From: Nephromyces sp. MM_2019
Lineage: Eukaryota > Apicomplexa > Aconoidasida > Nephromycida
Assembly: GCA_015657535.1 (NCBI GenBank)
Contig: JADHZB010001847.1
Coordinates: 7,501 to 71,500, forward strand
DNA: 64,000 nucleotides
Reading direction: 5' to 3'
Below are positions 1 through 11,812 of this stretch, in pieces. The notes beneath the pieces were generated by a model, which was not told where the DNA came from, ran no database searches, and worked only from the letters and a program-made list of their open reading frames with translations. Each line of letters begins with the position of its first letter. Position 1 is the first letter of the stretch. Both the position numbers and the translations under genes were made by a program.

Positions 1-1377
1 GTGTTAGGTTTACCATTTTCCCCTCTTTGTAATAGACAACAGGCTGTTGATATACCTAAATCACAAGTTGGATTTATACAGGTCTGTGTACATCTATTAA
101 GATCCTTATCCAATATTATGGGGTATAATTTTTTTTTCCACACATTTATTTTTATATATATTTCATATACACACTATATAGTATAAAATATACTTACCAT
201 CAACTACACACACTTATATACAACCCATTAATCTATATACACATTTATATTTCATCATACACATCCTACATCTACATATATATATTATATGCACACTGTA
301 CATATCGCACATATACACTAGAAACACAATATATATATACACTATACACACCTCACATAGACCCTCTTTTCCACACATACCCAAATCCACATGCATACAC
401 ACACACACACACACATACATACACACACATATATATATAATTAGTGGGTGTGTTTGGAAGTATTCCAAGAGTTATATACTGTTGAACAACAATCAAAAAT
501 AACTCAAAATGAGCAGGACACACACAAATCAAATCGTTCAAATTTTAATATAAATAATAACCCTATGAATATAAATTCTAGTACACATTATTCTGTATCA
601 TCACGCCCTCAAACATCTAATACAAGTCTAAATGCGTGTGTAAATTCACAAACAAAACACCCCAAATTAGAGGGGAAACACACATTACCCCAAACAATTT
701 CAAAAGTATTTAAAACTGTACCCAACACCCACTGCACACTTCAACAAATTTCAACAGACGATTTGGCACTAAAACGTAAATCAAATTTTTCATCTTCTAG
801 TCCACCTATTATTCAAAATAATCTCAAAGGTACACACACACACATTTACATTCTATATATATTTGCACATATACACATTATATATATATAAATACACACA
901 TAATATTTATATATACACACAAGGATACTATAAATATATATATATATATATACAAACACATGATAATTATATATATATACACAAGAATATTATATATATA
1001 TATAAAGATAGTTACACATACACACATAATACCTAGATACATATACACATATAATACATATGCTCAAACACACACAATACCTACACATACACATTTTCAA
1101 TTATATTAGGTAAACAAAGATTTGTAACATTTGCCTCTAAAGAAATGGATGAAAAAAATAATAAAAATGAGTGTGTGTATAATCATTTTGAGAGTATACC
1201 GTACACACACACACCTTCTTTATCCAAACATTTTCAATCTGAATCATTTCATCAAGATTCATACATTAAAGAAAATTGTTTATGTAATTTAAATGATAAT
1301 AAAAAAACATGGGAGGTAAATTAAATATATATAGAGTTTACACACATTTTTAAAAACAAAACTATATTCATATTGAN

Positions 1378-1413
<36 letters not shown>

Positions 1414-1812
1414 ATGTTTTGTATGTCTATTTGCATAAATATATGAATGTCTTTGTGTGCGTGTGTATATGTATACATATATAAGTATATATATATATAT
1501 ATATATATATATAAGTGCGTTTGTATATATATAAGATAAGTGTGAATGTATACATATAATATACAAGTACGTGTGTGTCTGTATATATATAATACAAGTG
1601 TGTGTGTATGTGTATATATAATTAAGTGTGTATGTATATATATAATATACAAGTGTGTGTGTGTGTATGTCTGTATTTTTATAAGCGTGTGTGTAAAATT
1701 AAAATTAATTTTTTATTTACAGTCATTTGCAGAAGCATTTGAAAATTTGACTGAACAGGAGTCATCAGCTGAAAACATCTTGCAAATGTTTAAACGTCTT
1801 ATTAATAATTGA
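1..1812 (+). CDS. 3',5'-cyclic nucleotide phosphodiesterase, C-terminal part (5' end outside window)
   Basis: Hydrolyses cAMP and/or cGMP; only the last 253 codons are present. Exons 1-81, 445-829, 1110-1315, 1723-1812 join in phase, stop TGA 1810-1812. The first exon reads GLPFSPLCNRQ...PKSQVGFIQ, the hallmark C-terminal block of class I PDEs, and the next exon continues it as WVCLEVFQELYTV, the helix that follows in the family. The metal-binding HD motifs lie upstream, outside the window. Between the PKSQVGFI block and the closing TWE (the family's conserved Asn...Trp region) there is about 170 residues of Asn/Ser/Thr/His-rich, probably disordered, insert, much longer than in metazoan PDEs. 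Introns are CA- or TG-repeat rich; one ambiguous base (N) is at 1377 in the last intron. Substrate preference cannot be read from this fragment. The frame shared by all exons makes the call secure; the exact splice at 81/82 is chosen on phase. Confidence 0.85.
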
Positions 1813-4571
1813 TGTGTATATGTATATATTATAGGTATTATTATTAAAATGCGTATGTGTATTATAATATTGTTATGATCTATGTGATGGTTTGTGTTTT
1901 AAAGGTATTATAATGGATGTATTATATATATATTATTTAGGTGTGTAGGTTTGTACATAATATGTATTATAATGATATGTATTTATATTATATTTTTATA
2001 TATTATATAAAATTGAAGATTTTTAATGAACTATATAAACATCTCAAACTGTAAAACGCAATATCAAAGCTATGTCAATATTAAACTCTAATTTAACATA
2101 TATTACATATTTACAAAGTGTGTGTGTATACACCCATTTATATTTATGTTTATTTATATATATATATATATATATATACATGTTTATGTATATATGTATG
2201 TATATGTGTGTGCGTGTGTTTGTGTTAATATGTTTATGTGAGTGTATGTATGTTTGTATGCTAAAAAATAGTATTAAATTTGTTTATATATATAACATAG
2301 TCTTGTTTGTAAATTTCATATAGTTTTTAAAATGTATTAGGAATTGTCTGTTTTAAATTAATTCAAAATTATTATTAAAATTAAACTGTGTAAAATTTAA
2401 TTATTCAAATAAATTTATTTGTTTATTAACAACAATTAAACACTCACTTACCATACTTTGATTTTACTCATAATACACACATATTACTTAAAGCTTACAT
2501 ATATACACACACATGATTTAACATTTACCATAAAGAAACTGAATACTTTTGTACACTCAAACACACAAAATTTAGTACCTAGACATACATACATAAACAT
2601 TATTAGATGATTTTATACATACAAATTTAATGCTCAGACACACTATTTTATACACTGTAGTATCTCATCTTAGTGGTTGGGATCGTTTAAATTACGTGTA
2701 CCTAGGATAAATTTCTCTATCTAGATGTTGACTATGTGTGGTGAAGTAATTCAATTTTGTAAACTAATTACTATAGAACGAGGGTCAAATAAATTTGATA
2801 ATTTTTCTTTTGAAAACTTGTAATTAATTTTCAATGCTCTATCTTTATAGTAAGTTCGAGTTTTAGTGTTTTATATTACTGAAATATGATATGTTTAAAT
2901 TTCAAAGAAAAGGAGTTGGTATATATAGATAGATTTCTTTACACAATTATTGATTGTCCCGTTTAATGAAAAAGGCAAAATAATTTTATTTTTTTTGTAA
3001 AGATTTTGATAATATGGAAAAAAATTGAAAAGGTTAAATTTTGCTTTAAAATAATAGGAAATGATATTTTCTAATTATTGCTTAATAATCAGGTTTTGTG
3101 TTTAAGTTATTCTTCCATATCCGCTAAATGGTGTGTTCTTTCTTTTTCTTTTTTTTTTTTTTTAAGTTGGTTTCCCTTTTCAATTCTTGTTGACTTGTAT
3201 AGATTAGTTCGATTTGTGCTTGGAGTTTGTGTAAGTGAGTTACATTTGTCTTAAAAATTAGTGAATATTAATTAAATGTGTATATAAATATGTGTGAAAA
3301 CTAATTAAATGTGTATATAAATATGTGTGAAAACTAATTAAATGTGTATATAAATATGTGTGAAAATTAATTAAATGTGTATATAAATAAGTGTGAAAAT
3401 TAATTAAATTTGTATATAAACATATGTGAATATTAATTAAATTTGTTATTAAAAACATCCCCATGTTTCTTCAAATTAGTAAAATTTGATATCTAGAATG
3501 TAAATACTTTCTAGTGTATGTACACTTTTGGAAGCTGTTGAAAGTGTTTTGTGGTGATAATACACTTTATATACATACCATAGTTAACTCCATATTACTT
3601 TGGTTTAACTAATTATATATATATAGTTTATATCTACAGACTTGATAATTAAAATATAAACATCTGACCATGAAGAGTAGTATACTTTAAAAATTACTCC
3701 CACACGATCAATACTAACTAACACACTATACATATATATATATATATTGTTATATTACGCTCACTATACTCTATTCAACAACACACAAAAACTCGCACAT
3801 ACATGTTTTTAAATCTACACACCTTACATACACATAAGTATATAACATAATCATCACACATTTATAATACATAAACACAAACACACACATTTATCACATA
3901 AACACGTTGAAAAATAACATATTCATACTATTCATATATATAACACATCCATCAAGCACACATAAATTCATATCTTCACCACATACACATATATTCACCA
4001 TACTTTCATTTAAATAATTTCACCCAACACATACACGCATTCACCTCACACACATATACAATTACACCTTCAACCCAAAAACACCTCTCTATACCTCACA
4101 CATTCCCATTCACACATCTACAACTCTCTATACACACACCCTAATATTTACTCGCCCTACTCTACTCACATAAACCTCTCCCCCTATTACACACTCCCCA
4201 AAACTTACCCCTTAGCCCTCCATTACCCTCTATCAACTCACCACCCTCCCCTCACATAAACACCCTATAACTCTTTACGCAACAACACTACCCATCCNNN
4301 NNNNNNNNNCCCCCCCCATCACCTTCCTCCTCTCTCTACACACACCCACAAAGCCTCAGTCCAACAAGGCCCTCTTCCCATCAGCCCTATAAACCCCTAC
4401 ACACATTAACACTTTCTACTCACATTTTAACACCTTCTACAAACATATTAACACCTTCTACAAACATATTAACACCTTCTACAGACACATTACAACCCAA
4501 CCAAATACACATTACTACACCCCTTTACCACATCTCCCATATACACACACATAAACATACACATACACACA
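1813..4571. other. Intergenic; repeats and a CA-rich, G-poor tract, no gene seen
   Basis: 2.76 kb between the phosphodiesterase stop and the zinc-finger start. 1813-2330 is TG/TA-rich; 2640-3240 is plain AT-rich DNA without an open frame of note; 3265-3447 is a 33-bp minisatellite (listed separately); 3700-4570 is rich in C and A and very poor in G. A run of 12 N lies at 4299-4310. No coding potential recognised on either strand. Confidence 0.6.
3265..3447. repeat. 33-bp tandem repeat, about 5.5 copies
   Basis: Period 33 bp: each unit starts ATTAAATGTGTATATAAA and ends GTGTGAAAACTA (or AAATTA), with increasing divergence toward the right end. Read on the minus strand it gives a spurious repeat peptide (YTHLIxFHTYL). 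Intergenic. Confidence 0.85.
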
Positions 4572-4946
4572 ATGGGTAGAAGGCATAAAGTTAAGAGTGG
4601 AAATGCAAATAGGAAATATAGTCGAGGCACAAGAGATGTAAAACGTCGTACCGTTGACCATGATATTATACATAAACAAATTTATTCAAAAGTGGATACA
4701 TACACACACATAAATATTAATAACTACAATGAAGTTATAAATAATTCATCTAATGTGTGTGTAGAAGATGATTCATTACCAGGAGGTGGCAATTATTATT
4801 GTCATTGTTGTGCACGTTATTTTATCAATTCAACAGCCCTTACACACCATCTATCAACTAGTAAACATAAACGTTCTCTTAAGAAAGTATTACAACCCCC
4901 ATGGACACAAACAGATTGTGAAATTGCTGCAGAAATGACTCACTAA
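4572..4946 (+). CDS. Bud20/ZNF593-type C2H2 zinc-finger protein
   Basis: Single-exon gene, 124 aa. In yeast (Bud20) and human (ZNF593) this small family works in nuclear export and maturation of pre-60S ribosomal subunits. The N-terminus MGRRHKVKSGNANRKYSRG is the expected basic start, and the finger YYCHCCARYFINSTALTHH...SKHKR has the family's C-x2-C...H-x5-H spacing and its ARYF motif, followed by a short basic tail and a conserved PPWTQTDCEIAAEM segment similar to the family's C-terminal block. Between them a stretch VDTYTHININNYNEVINN and NVCVED shows the ACACAC/TGTGTG bias of the surrounding DNA. Length is close to the family norm (about 130-170 aa). Upstream DNA is CA-rich and G-poor, downstream TG-rich. 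Family assignment is firm; function is inferred from homologues. Confidence 0.88.
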   Translation: MGRRHKVKSGNANRKYSRGTRDVKRRTVDHDIIHKQIYSKVDTYTHININNYNEVINNSSNVCVEDDSLPGGGNYYCHCCARYFINSTALTHHLSTSKHKRSLKKVLQPPWTQTDCEIAAEMTH

Positions 4947-5408
4947 AGTGTGTGTGTGTGTGTGTATGTGTGTGTGTTGGTTTGGCGTATATAATTTGTA
5001 TATAGCTATACATATATATATATTTGGCAAAAAAAAACATTTTAAAAAACAAACTTAAAACTTTATATACACCTTAAAAACCCTTAATTATATATATATA
5101 TATATATATTTATTATTTAATGTGTGTATATATAATTTACGTGTTGTGTGTGTGTGTGTGCTATTGTGTGTGTATATATGTATAGGTTGTGTTGTTGTGT
5201 GTATATATGTGTGTTTTGGTTTGTATTGAAATGTAAATTATATATACTGTGTAATGTATATAACATAAAACTTCTTGTTTTGTTTTAAATTATTTTGAAT
5301 TTTTTGTTTTTCAAATTCAACTCAAGTCATATAATTCATTATGTTTCATATATATAATATAATATATACACACATATTTTAACGTATATAAATATATATA
5401 CACATTAT
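4947..5408. other. Short convergent intergenic region, TG/TA-rich
   Basis: 462 bp between two converging genes: TG-rich just after the zinc-finger stop, then (TA)n and AT-rich sequence. No open frame or RNA gene recognised. Confidence 0.6.
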
Positions 5409-6739
5409 TTATTCCATAATATTATAATGTTGTGCTGGGGCCTGAATAAATAATTCACATAATTTTTCAATTCTAAAAAATTTGTATAAAAAAAATTTTC
5501 AAAATTTTTATTACCATATTTGCTGGTATCTGTTTTCCATATCCAAAATGAAAAATTACACACAAAACGCCCATAAATGCAAGGTAGGCACCTAATATAT
5601 ATATATATATATATATTAATAATTATACACACACACTCGCTTTTATTCTTTTAAATACACATACAATAAATGATTACAAATATCCAATAATATTAATACT
5701 TACCTACAACCATATATAACAGGAATGATTTCCACAATGAGATAGCCAGTGAGCCTAAATAATATATATATATATATATATACTCATTTATTTATTTATT
5801 ATAAATAGTACTATTTATACACAACTACACATACACATAGATATACACACACATAGATAAATACAAACATATATACACACAACTATTTACACACATCTAT
5901 TTACACACATCTATATATTAGCATATATTAATACGCAAATATATATACTCACATACATATATATATATATATAAACATGTTTATATGCCATCTCGCTATA
6001 CAAAAAACTTCTCTAATTATATATATATGTAAAATATCAATACTTTATAATTAATTTGTTAATTATAATGTGTGTTTATAATTATAATGTGTGTATACTT
6101 ACAATATAACGTGTGTGAATAGGAATTACAATGCGTGTGAATATATATAATTACAGTGTGCGTGTGTATAATAATAGTGTGTGTACTCACCAACTAATAT
6201 ATAAAACAGCCCTTTACCCCCTGGAATTGTCAGAAATTTCAACCACTCTTTGAAAAATGATTTCATATTACTTAGTGACTCTAAATTTTTAATTTCAACG
6301 GCCATACACATCATACCAAAAACCCTATATACATTTATTTTGTGTGCGTGTGTGTATGTGTGTATGTGTATGTTTGTGTGTGTGTTTGTAGGTGTGTGTG
6401 TGTTTGTAGATGTGTGTTTGTAGGTGTGTGTTTGTAGGTGTGTGTTTATAGGTGTGTGTGTGTATGTATGTGTTTTTCTGTGTATGTGGTTGTGTGTGTA
6501 TGTGTTTGTATGTGTATGTGTGTATGTGTTTGTGTGTGTATGCGTGTGTATGTGTCTATGTATGTGTGTCTATGTGTGTGTATTTGTGAGTGTACCTGTG
6601 TATACATGTATGTCTATATGTATTTATTTATGACTGTACATATATATATATATTATACATCTATATGCTTGTGTAAATAGATATATACATGTGCCTTTAT
6701 AATCAAATGTATAAATTGTATGTATGTATGTGTATTGTA

Positions 6740-6778
<39 letters not shown>

Positions 6779-7785
6779 GTATCAATTACTTACATTAAGT
6801 ATAACTCAAGAATATATACTGGTGGAGATAGGAAGAAAGATGGGAAATTCAAAAGGGGAAAAATACTTATTACTGCCAGTGATGCACCACCTAAAATATT
6901 ATATATATATTTATATATATATACATATATATATATATATAAATAATTGAGTATTAAAAATATGTATACACATATTCAATTAAACATAAATAGCCCAATA
7001 TCTTCGATATAAATACACACACAATACAATAATTATATGCACGCTTATTATATATGTATATGGGAACACATAGAAATTATACTCATAATTTCAATAATAT
7101 ACAAATACACATACAAATATATACAACTCACCAACAAAACATAATCCGTTCAAACTTTTGGGCCCTAAATTTATGTAATATATATATATAAATAAATATA
7201 AATTAACTACAAAATATTACACACAAAATACATTAACATATTAAAGCAAATTATTTATTTTTATTACACCAAGATGACATCTATTTATGTATACACAAAT
7301 ATCAATATATAGACTAACACATATAAAACCTATCTATCTACTCATCTATATAAGACCAGTCTTACACACACTTCCATCTATATATAAACACTTACCATCC
7401 ATATACCCATCCATACACACTATCCATCAACTTACCCATACACACTCATCCATCAACTCACCCACCCATAAAAACATTTACAAATACACACATAAACATA
7501 CGCAAATGCACACACACACACATACATATACAAATACACCCAAACATATACCAATACACACATATACATAAACATATACACACATATACATAAACATATA
7601 CACACATATACATAAACATATACACACATATACATAAACATATACACACATATACATAAACATATATACACATATACATAAACATATACACACACACCTT
7701 CTCCATTTGAAACAATTGGGTATATATATTTATATACACCATCTACCACCTTACTCCCCATTTCAGAATATCTGTGATTATTCAT
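5409..7785 (-). CDS. COPI-associated (TVP15-like) four-helix membrane protein
   Basis: Predicted Golgi/early secretory membrane protein of the COPI_assoc family, about 151-156 aa. Reconstructed from seven small exons: first exon 7755-7785 (donor GTAAGG) or 7740-7785 (donor GTGTAT), then 7132-7164, 6794-6890, 6191-6324, 5704-5754, 5515-5591, 5409-5441; all junctions keep phase. Residue order: LNGLCFVGGASLAVISIF (helix 1), YILELYLMVFGMMCMAVEIK (helix 2 ending in the family's acidic/basic turn), FLTIPGGKGLFYILVGSLAI (family signature, compare GRGLFYIFxGSL, helix 3), VVGAYLAFMGVLCVIFHF (helix 4), and a short tail ending NIME. Introns hold long TG, CA and 22-bp repeats. The family match is clear from the helix 2 to helix 3 block; which first exon is used is unresolved because both leave one base. 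Role in vesicle trafficking is inferred from yeast TVP15 and relatives. Confidence 0.78.
7558..7690. repeat. 22-bp tandem repeat in intron 1 of the COPI-associated gene
   Basis: About six copies of a 22-bp unit containing ACATATACATAAACATATAC, with the spacing between successive AAACAT blocks 22 bp. It lies inside the first intron (minus strand) of the TVP15-like gene and explains several long overlapping open frames of MCVYVYV/THTYT type that are not genes. Confidence 0.8.
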
Positions 7786-10361
7786 CTTAATTTAAATTTA
7801 ACTATTTGGATGTTTTTATATTATTTCTTTAAATTTACACACATACACACACAAAATTTAATTGGTTAGTAAATTATATATATTTAGGATTTTTATTCAA
7901 CATTACAAATTGTGTAATATATCCAAGTTCAATTATTTTTTCATATATATATATATATATATCTATACACACATATTAAAAATTCTTAATTTATATCTAA
8001 TTTACATATTTTTAATATATTCATTTATATTAGACCCAATATTATATACACACACACGTCTAAATATTAAATAGAATAAATAAACATTTTGATTTGGAGA
8101 ATATTTATTTATATATCTATTTAATTTAATTATACACACATATATATGTATAGACATATCTAAACATACGTAATTATTTAGATGCACACATATATAGCTA
8201 AATACACACACATAAATTTAAATATAGACACACATAAATTTACATATACACACATATATTTACATACACACATATATTTACATACACACATATATTCACA
8301 TACATTTAGCTATAGTTAGATATGCACACATATATATTTACATAGACACACACATATAGTTAGATATACACATACATATAATTAGATATATACACACATA
8401 TAGTTAGATATGTACACACACGTATAGTTAGATATAGACACGCATATATTTACACACACAAGCCCAGCTAGGTATTAACAATCAATTTGATGTACTTTTA
8501 ATACTCAAACCAAATTGAAACAATACACAGTTTTAAACAAACTTGTATATTTAAAATGAACACTTATAAAACAAATTTTTTTATTTGTGTGTGTGTGTGT
8601 TTTAGTGTGAGTGGAAATATATTTGTTTATGCGTGTGTGATTGGAAATATTTGTGTTTATGTGAAAGTGTAAATGTATTAGTATATATATTTTATATATC
8701 CTTTAAGTAACTTCAGTAAATACACTTGATGAAATATATAAAATAAAAGCATATATAACTATGTGTATATATGTGTCTGTATATAATTAAAGGTGTGTAT
8801 ATATGAAGGTGTGTATATATGGTGTGTATATATGAAGTTGTGTATATATGAAGTTATGTATATATGAAGTTGTGTATATATGAAGGTGTGTATATATGAA
8901 GTTGTGTATATATGAAGGTGTGTATATATGAAGGTGTGTATATAAGTAAATGTGTGTATATATGTAAAAGTGTGTATATAAGTAAAAGTGTGTATATAAT
9001 TAAATGTGTGTATATAATTAAATGTGTGTATATAATTAAATGTGTGTATATAATTAAATGTGTGTATATAATTAAATGTGTGTATATAATTAAGTGCGTG
9101 TATATAATTAAATGTGTGTATATAATTAAGTGTGTGTATATAATTAAGTGTGTGCATATAATTAAGTGTGTGTATATAATTAAGTGTGTGGATATAAGTA
9201 AATGTGTGTATATAATTAAATGTGTGCATATAATTAAATGTGTGTATATAATTAAGTGTGTGTATATAATTAAGTGTGTGTATATAATTAAATGTGTGTA
9301 TATAATTAAATTTTTGTGTATAGATATCAAATAATGTTCATGTATATACTAAAACGTTTGCAAATACATTTTAAAAACTGGGTGTGTGAATCTTCAAAAG
9401 TGAAAATTTTTTAAAAGGATTTGATTTATAATGTGTAGGTAAATCAAAAGTTCAAAAATGAACATAACAAAAATTAACGTGTGTGTGTGTGAGTAAAACA
9501 ACTCACTTTTTCAAACTAATTTTGGTATATAAATGAATTTTTAATTTCACACACTTTATTGCATGTCTTGGTTCGATAAATAAATTTAAAAATAGTATAT
9601 TACTTACTAGACACTTATTCAGATTTCATATTATATCTCTCTGAATTATAAATAATTTACAAAAAGTGTACACACACATACACCAACATTCACACACAAA
9701 GCACACACACACTCCCCAATACTTATCTATAAAGTATATATACCTCCATAAATAATTATTCACCAAGTGTTTAAATACACACAACTATTTAAATATAAAG
9801 TATACATACAAAGTATGTAAAATTACATACACACAACACACGCTTAAATACATATTGCATAAACACAACAAGTACACACACATACATAATATATAATACA
9901 TACATACACAACACAACAACATTCATACATAAATCATTTATATACAACAACAACAAACATTACATACACTCTGTTTAATATTATACATACAAACTATAAA
10001 TACAATACAACAGCATCACACACACAGACACATAAACAAGACAACCGTATTATACAAATATACAAAATCCTTTATAGATTTCGAGAGCATTCGTTTTACA
10101 ACTATTTATTCGTATCCTACACACACACACACACACAATAAACATACATTCACACACCCATTTACACTCAGACTTAAACACACACATAGACACACACAAT
10201 TATAGTTATTTTTTGTATGAAATTTATACTATTACACTTTACAACCAGTTCTTAACACACACTATTGAGGCTTTATAATCACAACACTACCCAACAAGTT
10301 TGTGTGTGTAAATATAATTTTTTTACACACTTAATAAAATTATATACAATTTTTCACTAAA
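7786..10361. other. Divergent intergenic region with minisatellites, no gene seen
   Basis: 2.6 kb between the divergent starts of the TVP15-like gene and ATG8. 7790-8480 is TA/CA-rich, 8570-8660 TG-rich, 8790-9318 is a large minisatellite (listed), and 9660-10330 is CA-rich leading into the ATG8 start. Long open frames here are repeat-derived. No tRNA or other RNA gene recognised. Confidence 0.6.
8790..9318. repeat. Compound minisatellite: 16-bp block followed by 18-bp block
   Basis: 8790-8945 holds about nine copies of a 16-bp unit (TGTGTATATATGAAGG/T). From about 8946 the unit changes to 18 bp (GTGTGTATATAATTAAAT, with G/A and GC variants), about twenty copies to 9318. The 18-bp period is a multiple of three, so all frames stay open and give artefact proteins of 140-158 aa on both strands. 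Confidence 0.9.
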
Positions 10362-11812
10362 ATGTCAAATCTTGCAACAACTACAAACAACAGAAATGTT
10401 ACCAAGAAGGTTTCACCATTAGGTATGCTTTTGGAATATGTGTGTGTGTGTGTGAACGATGTATGTATCATGTGTGTGTGTGAACGATGTATGTATCATG
10501 TGTGTGTGTGAATGATGTATGCATCTTGTGTGCGTGTGAATGATGTATGTATCATGTGTGTGTGTGTTTGAATGTATGTATCATGTGTGTGTGTGTGATA
10601 TGCAAAAAGTGTGCGTAATGTATTTGTGGTTCGCTTATAATTTTTGTTATGCTATATACATGAAATATGTGGAAAATGTGTGTGATGTGTCTATAACGTG
10701 TATAAGATGTGTGTGTAATATATATGTAAAATGTATATGAAAGATGTGTGCGTAATTATTGATTAATTATCAATATTTTGCTTGAAAATTGATTGAAATT
10801 TTGATATTTTTGAAAATTTAATTTAGACGAGGATATAGATTTGATATTTATTAAACAAATTTTTTTATGATATTTCTTAAATTTCATTTTTGAACATTTT
10901 ATTTTACATAATATCTTTCACACAGTTTACACACACTTTTTTTACACATTTTATCAGAGGCACGTAAATCTGAGTGTAGCAGATTAAAAGAAAAATATCC
11001 AAACAGACTTCCTGTTATTTGCGACAAGGCTCAAAATTCAGACTTACCTACAATTGAAAAAAGAAGGTTAGTAGCGTGTATATATTTTTACACACACTTT
11101 TATATTTTCTATTATAATATATACACACAGAAACACCTACTCTCATCTAAGATACTACTTCAATTCCCCAATACAAACATTTACTCTTATCATGACACAT
11201 ACACACACAAATATCTTTGATCACTCATCTACACAGACCTACCCTCACCCAATTAACCTCTATACACCCACTCTCATTTAACTATCACACACACACTCCC
11301 TTCCCCATTATTTCTAACTACACCCATACTAATTCATACTCAGCTTAAATACCTCCCCCCCCCCTCACATACACAAACATTTATACTCCACCACCCCCTG
11401 TATCCCACACACGCATATATTTACACTCCACTCACCCCTCCCCCTTGCACCCCACCCCACACATATTTATAATCCACCACCACCCGCATCTCACACACAC
11501 ACATACTTATTTATACTCTCCCTGCCCCACCCCCTACACACACTCCCGAATAAAAAATATACATGTGCGTGTGTGTGTTTAAACAGATTTTTGATACCTC
11601 ATAATTTATTAGTTGGAGAATTTAAATTTATATTATTAAAACACATTAAAAGTGCAGCTAATAAAAACTTTAGCGATGAAAAAGTAATTTATTTGTTTGT
11701 AAATAACACCTCACCCAGAGCTGGCTCACTCATACAAGAGGTGTATGATAATCATGCACAACCAGATGGTTTTCTTTACTTATTATATTCTGGTGAAAAC
11801 ACACTAGGATAA
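10362..11812 (+). CDS. ATG8: ATG8 ubiquitin-like protein with exposed C-terminal glycine
   Basis: Ubiquitin-like modifier conjugated to phosphatidylethanolamine; in yeast it builds autophagosomes, in apicomplexans it is chiefly needed on the apicoplast. 131 aa from exons 10362-10422, 10958-11066, 11587-11812. Exon 1 encodes a short non-conserved leader; exon 2 EARKSECSRLKEKYPNRLPV matches the ATG8 N-terminal helices; exon 3 gives RRFLIPHNLLVGEF (the KYLVPxDLTVGQF block), YLFVNN and FLYLLYSGENTLG. The chain stops right after that glycine (TAA 11810-11812), so no Atg4 trimming should be needed before first conjugation, as known for Plasmodium and Toxoplasma ATG8. A spacer NKNFSDEKV before YLFVNN is slightly extended. 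Intron 1 carries a 26-bp repeat; intron 2 is CA-rich and almost free of G. Confidence 0.93.
10440..10585. repeat. 26-bp tandem repeat in ATG8 intron 1
   Basis: Roughly five degenerate copies of a 26-bp unit made of (TG)5 followed by AACGATGTATGTATCA (AATG variants later). It lies wholly inside the first ATG8 intron. Confidence 0.75.

Noticed and set aside
6424..6776. Cys/Val-rich plus-strand frames
   Set aside because: TG-repeat translation inside an intron of the minus-strand TVP15-like gene.
8790..9318. CRISPR-like array
   Set aside because: Units are directly abutting short tandem repeats without unique spacers, in eukaryotic DNA.
8759..9334. 140-158-aa repeat proteins on both strands
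   Set aside because: Artefacts of the 16/18-bp minisatellite; no start context, no flanking coding sequence, open on both strands.
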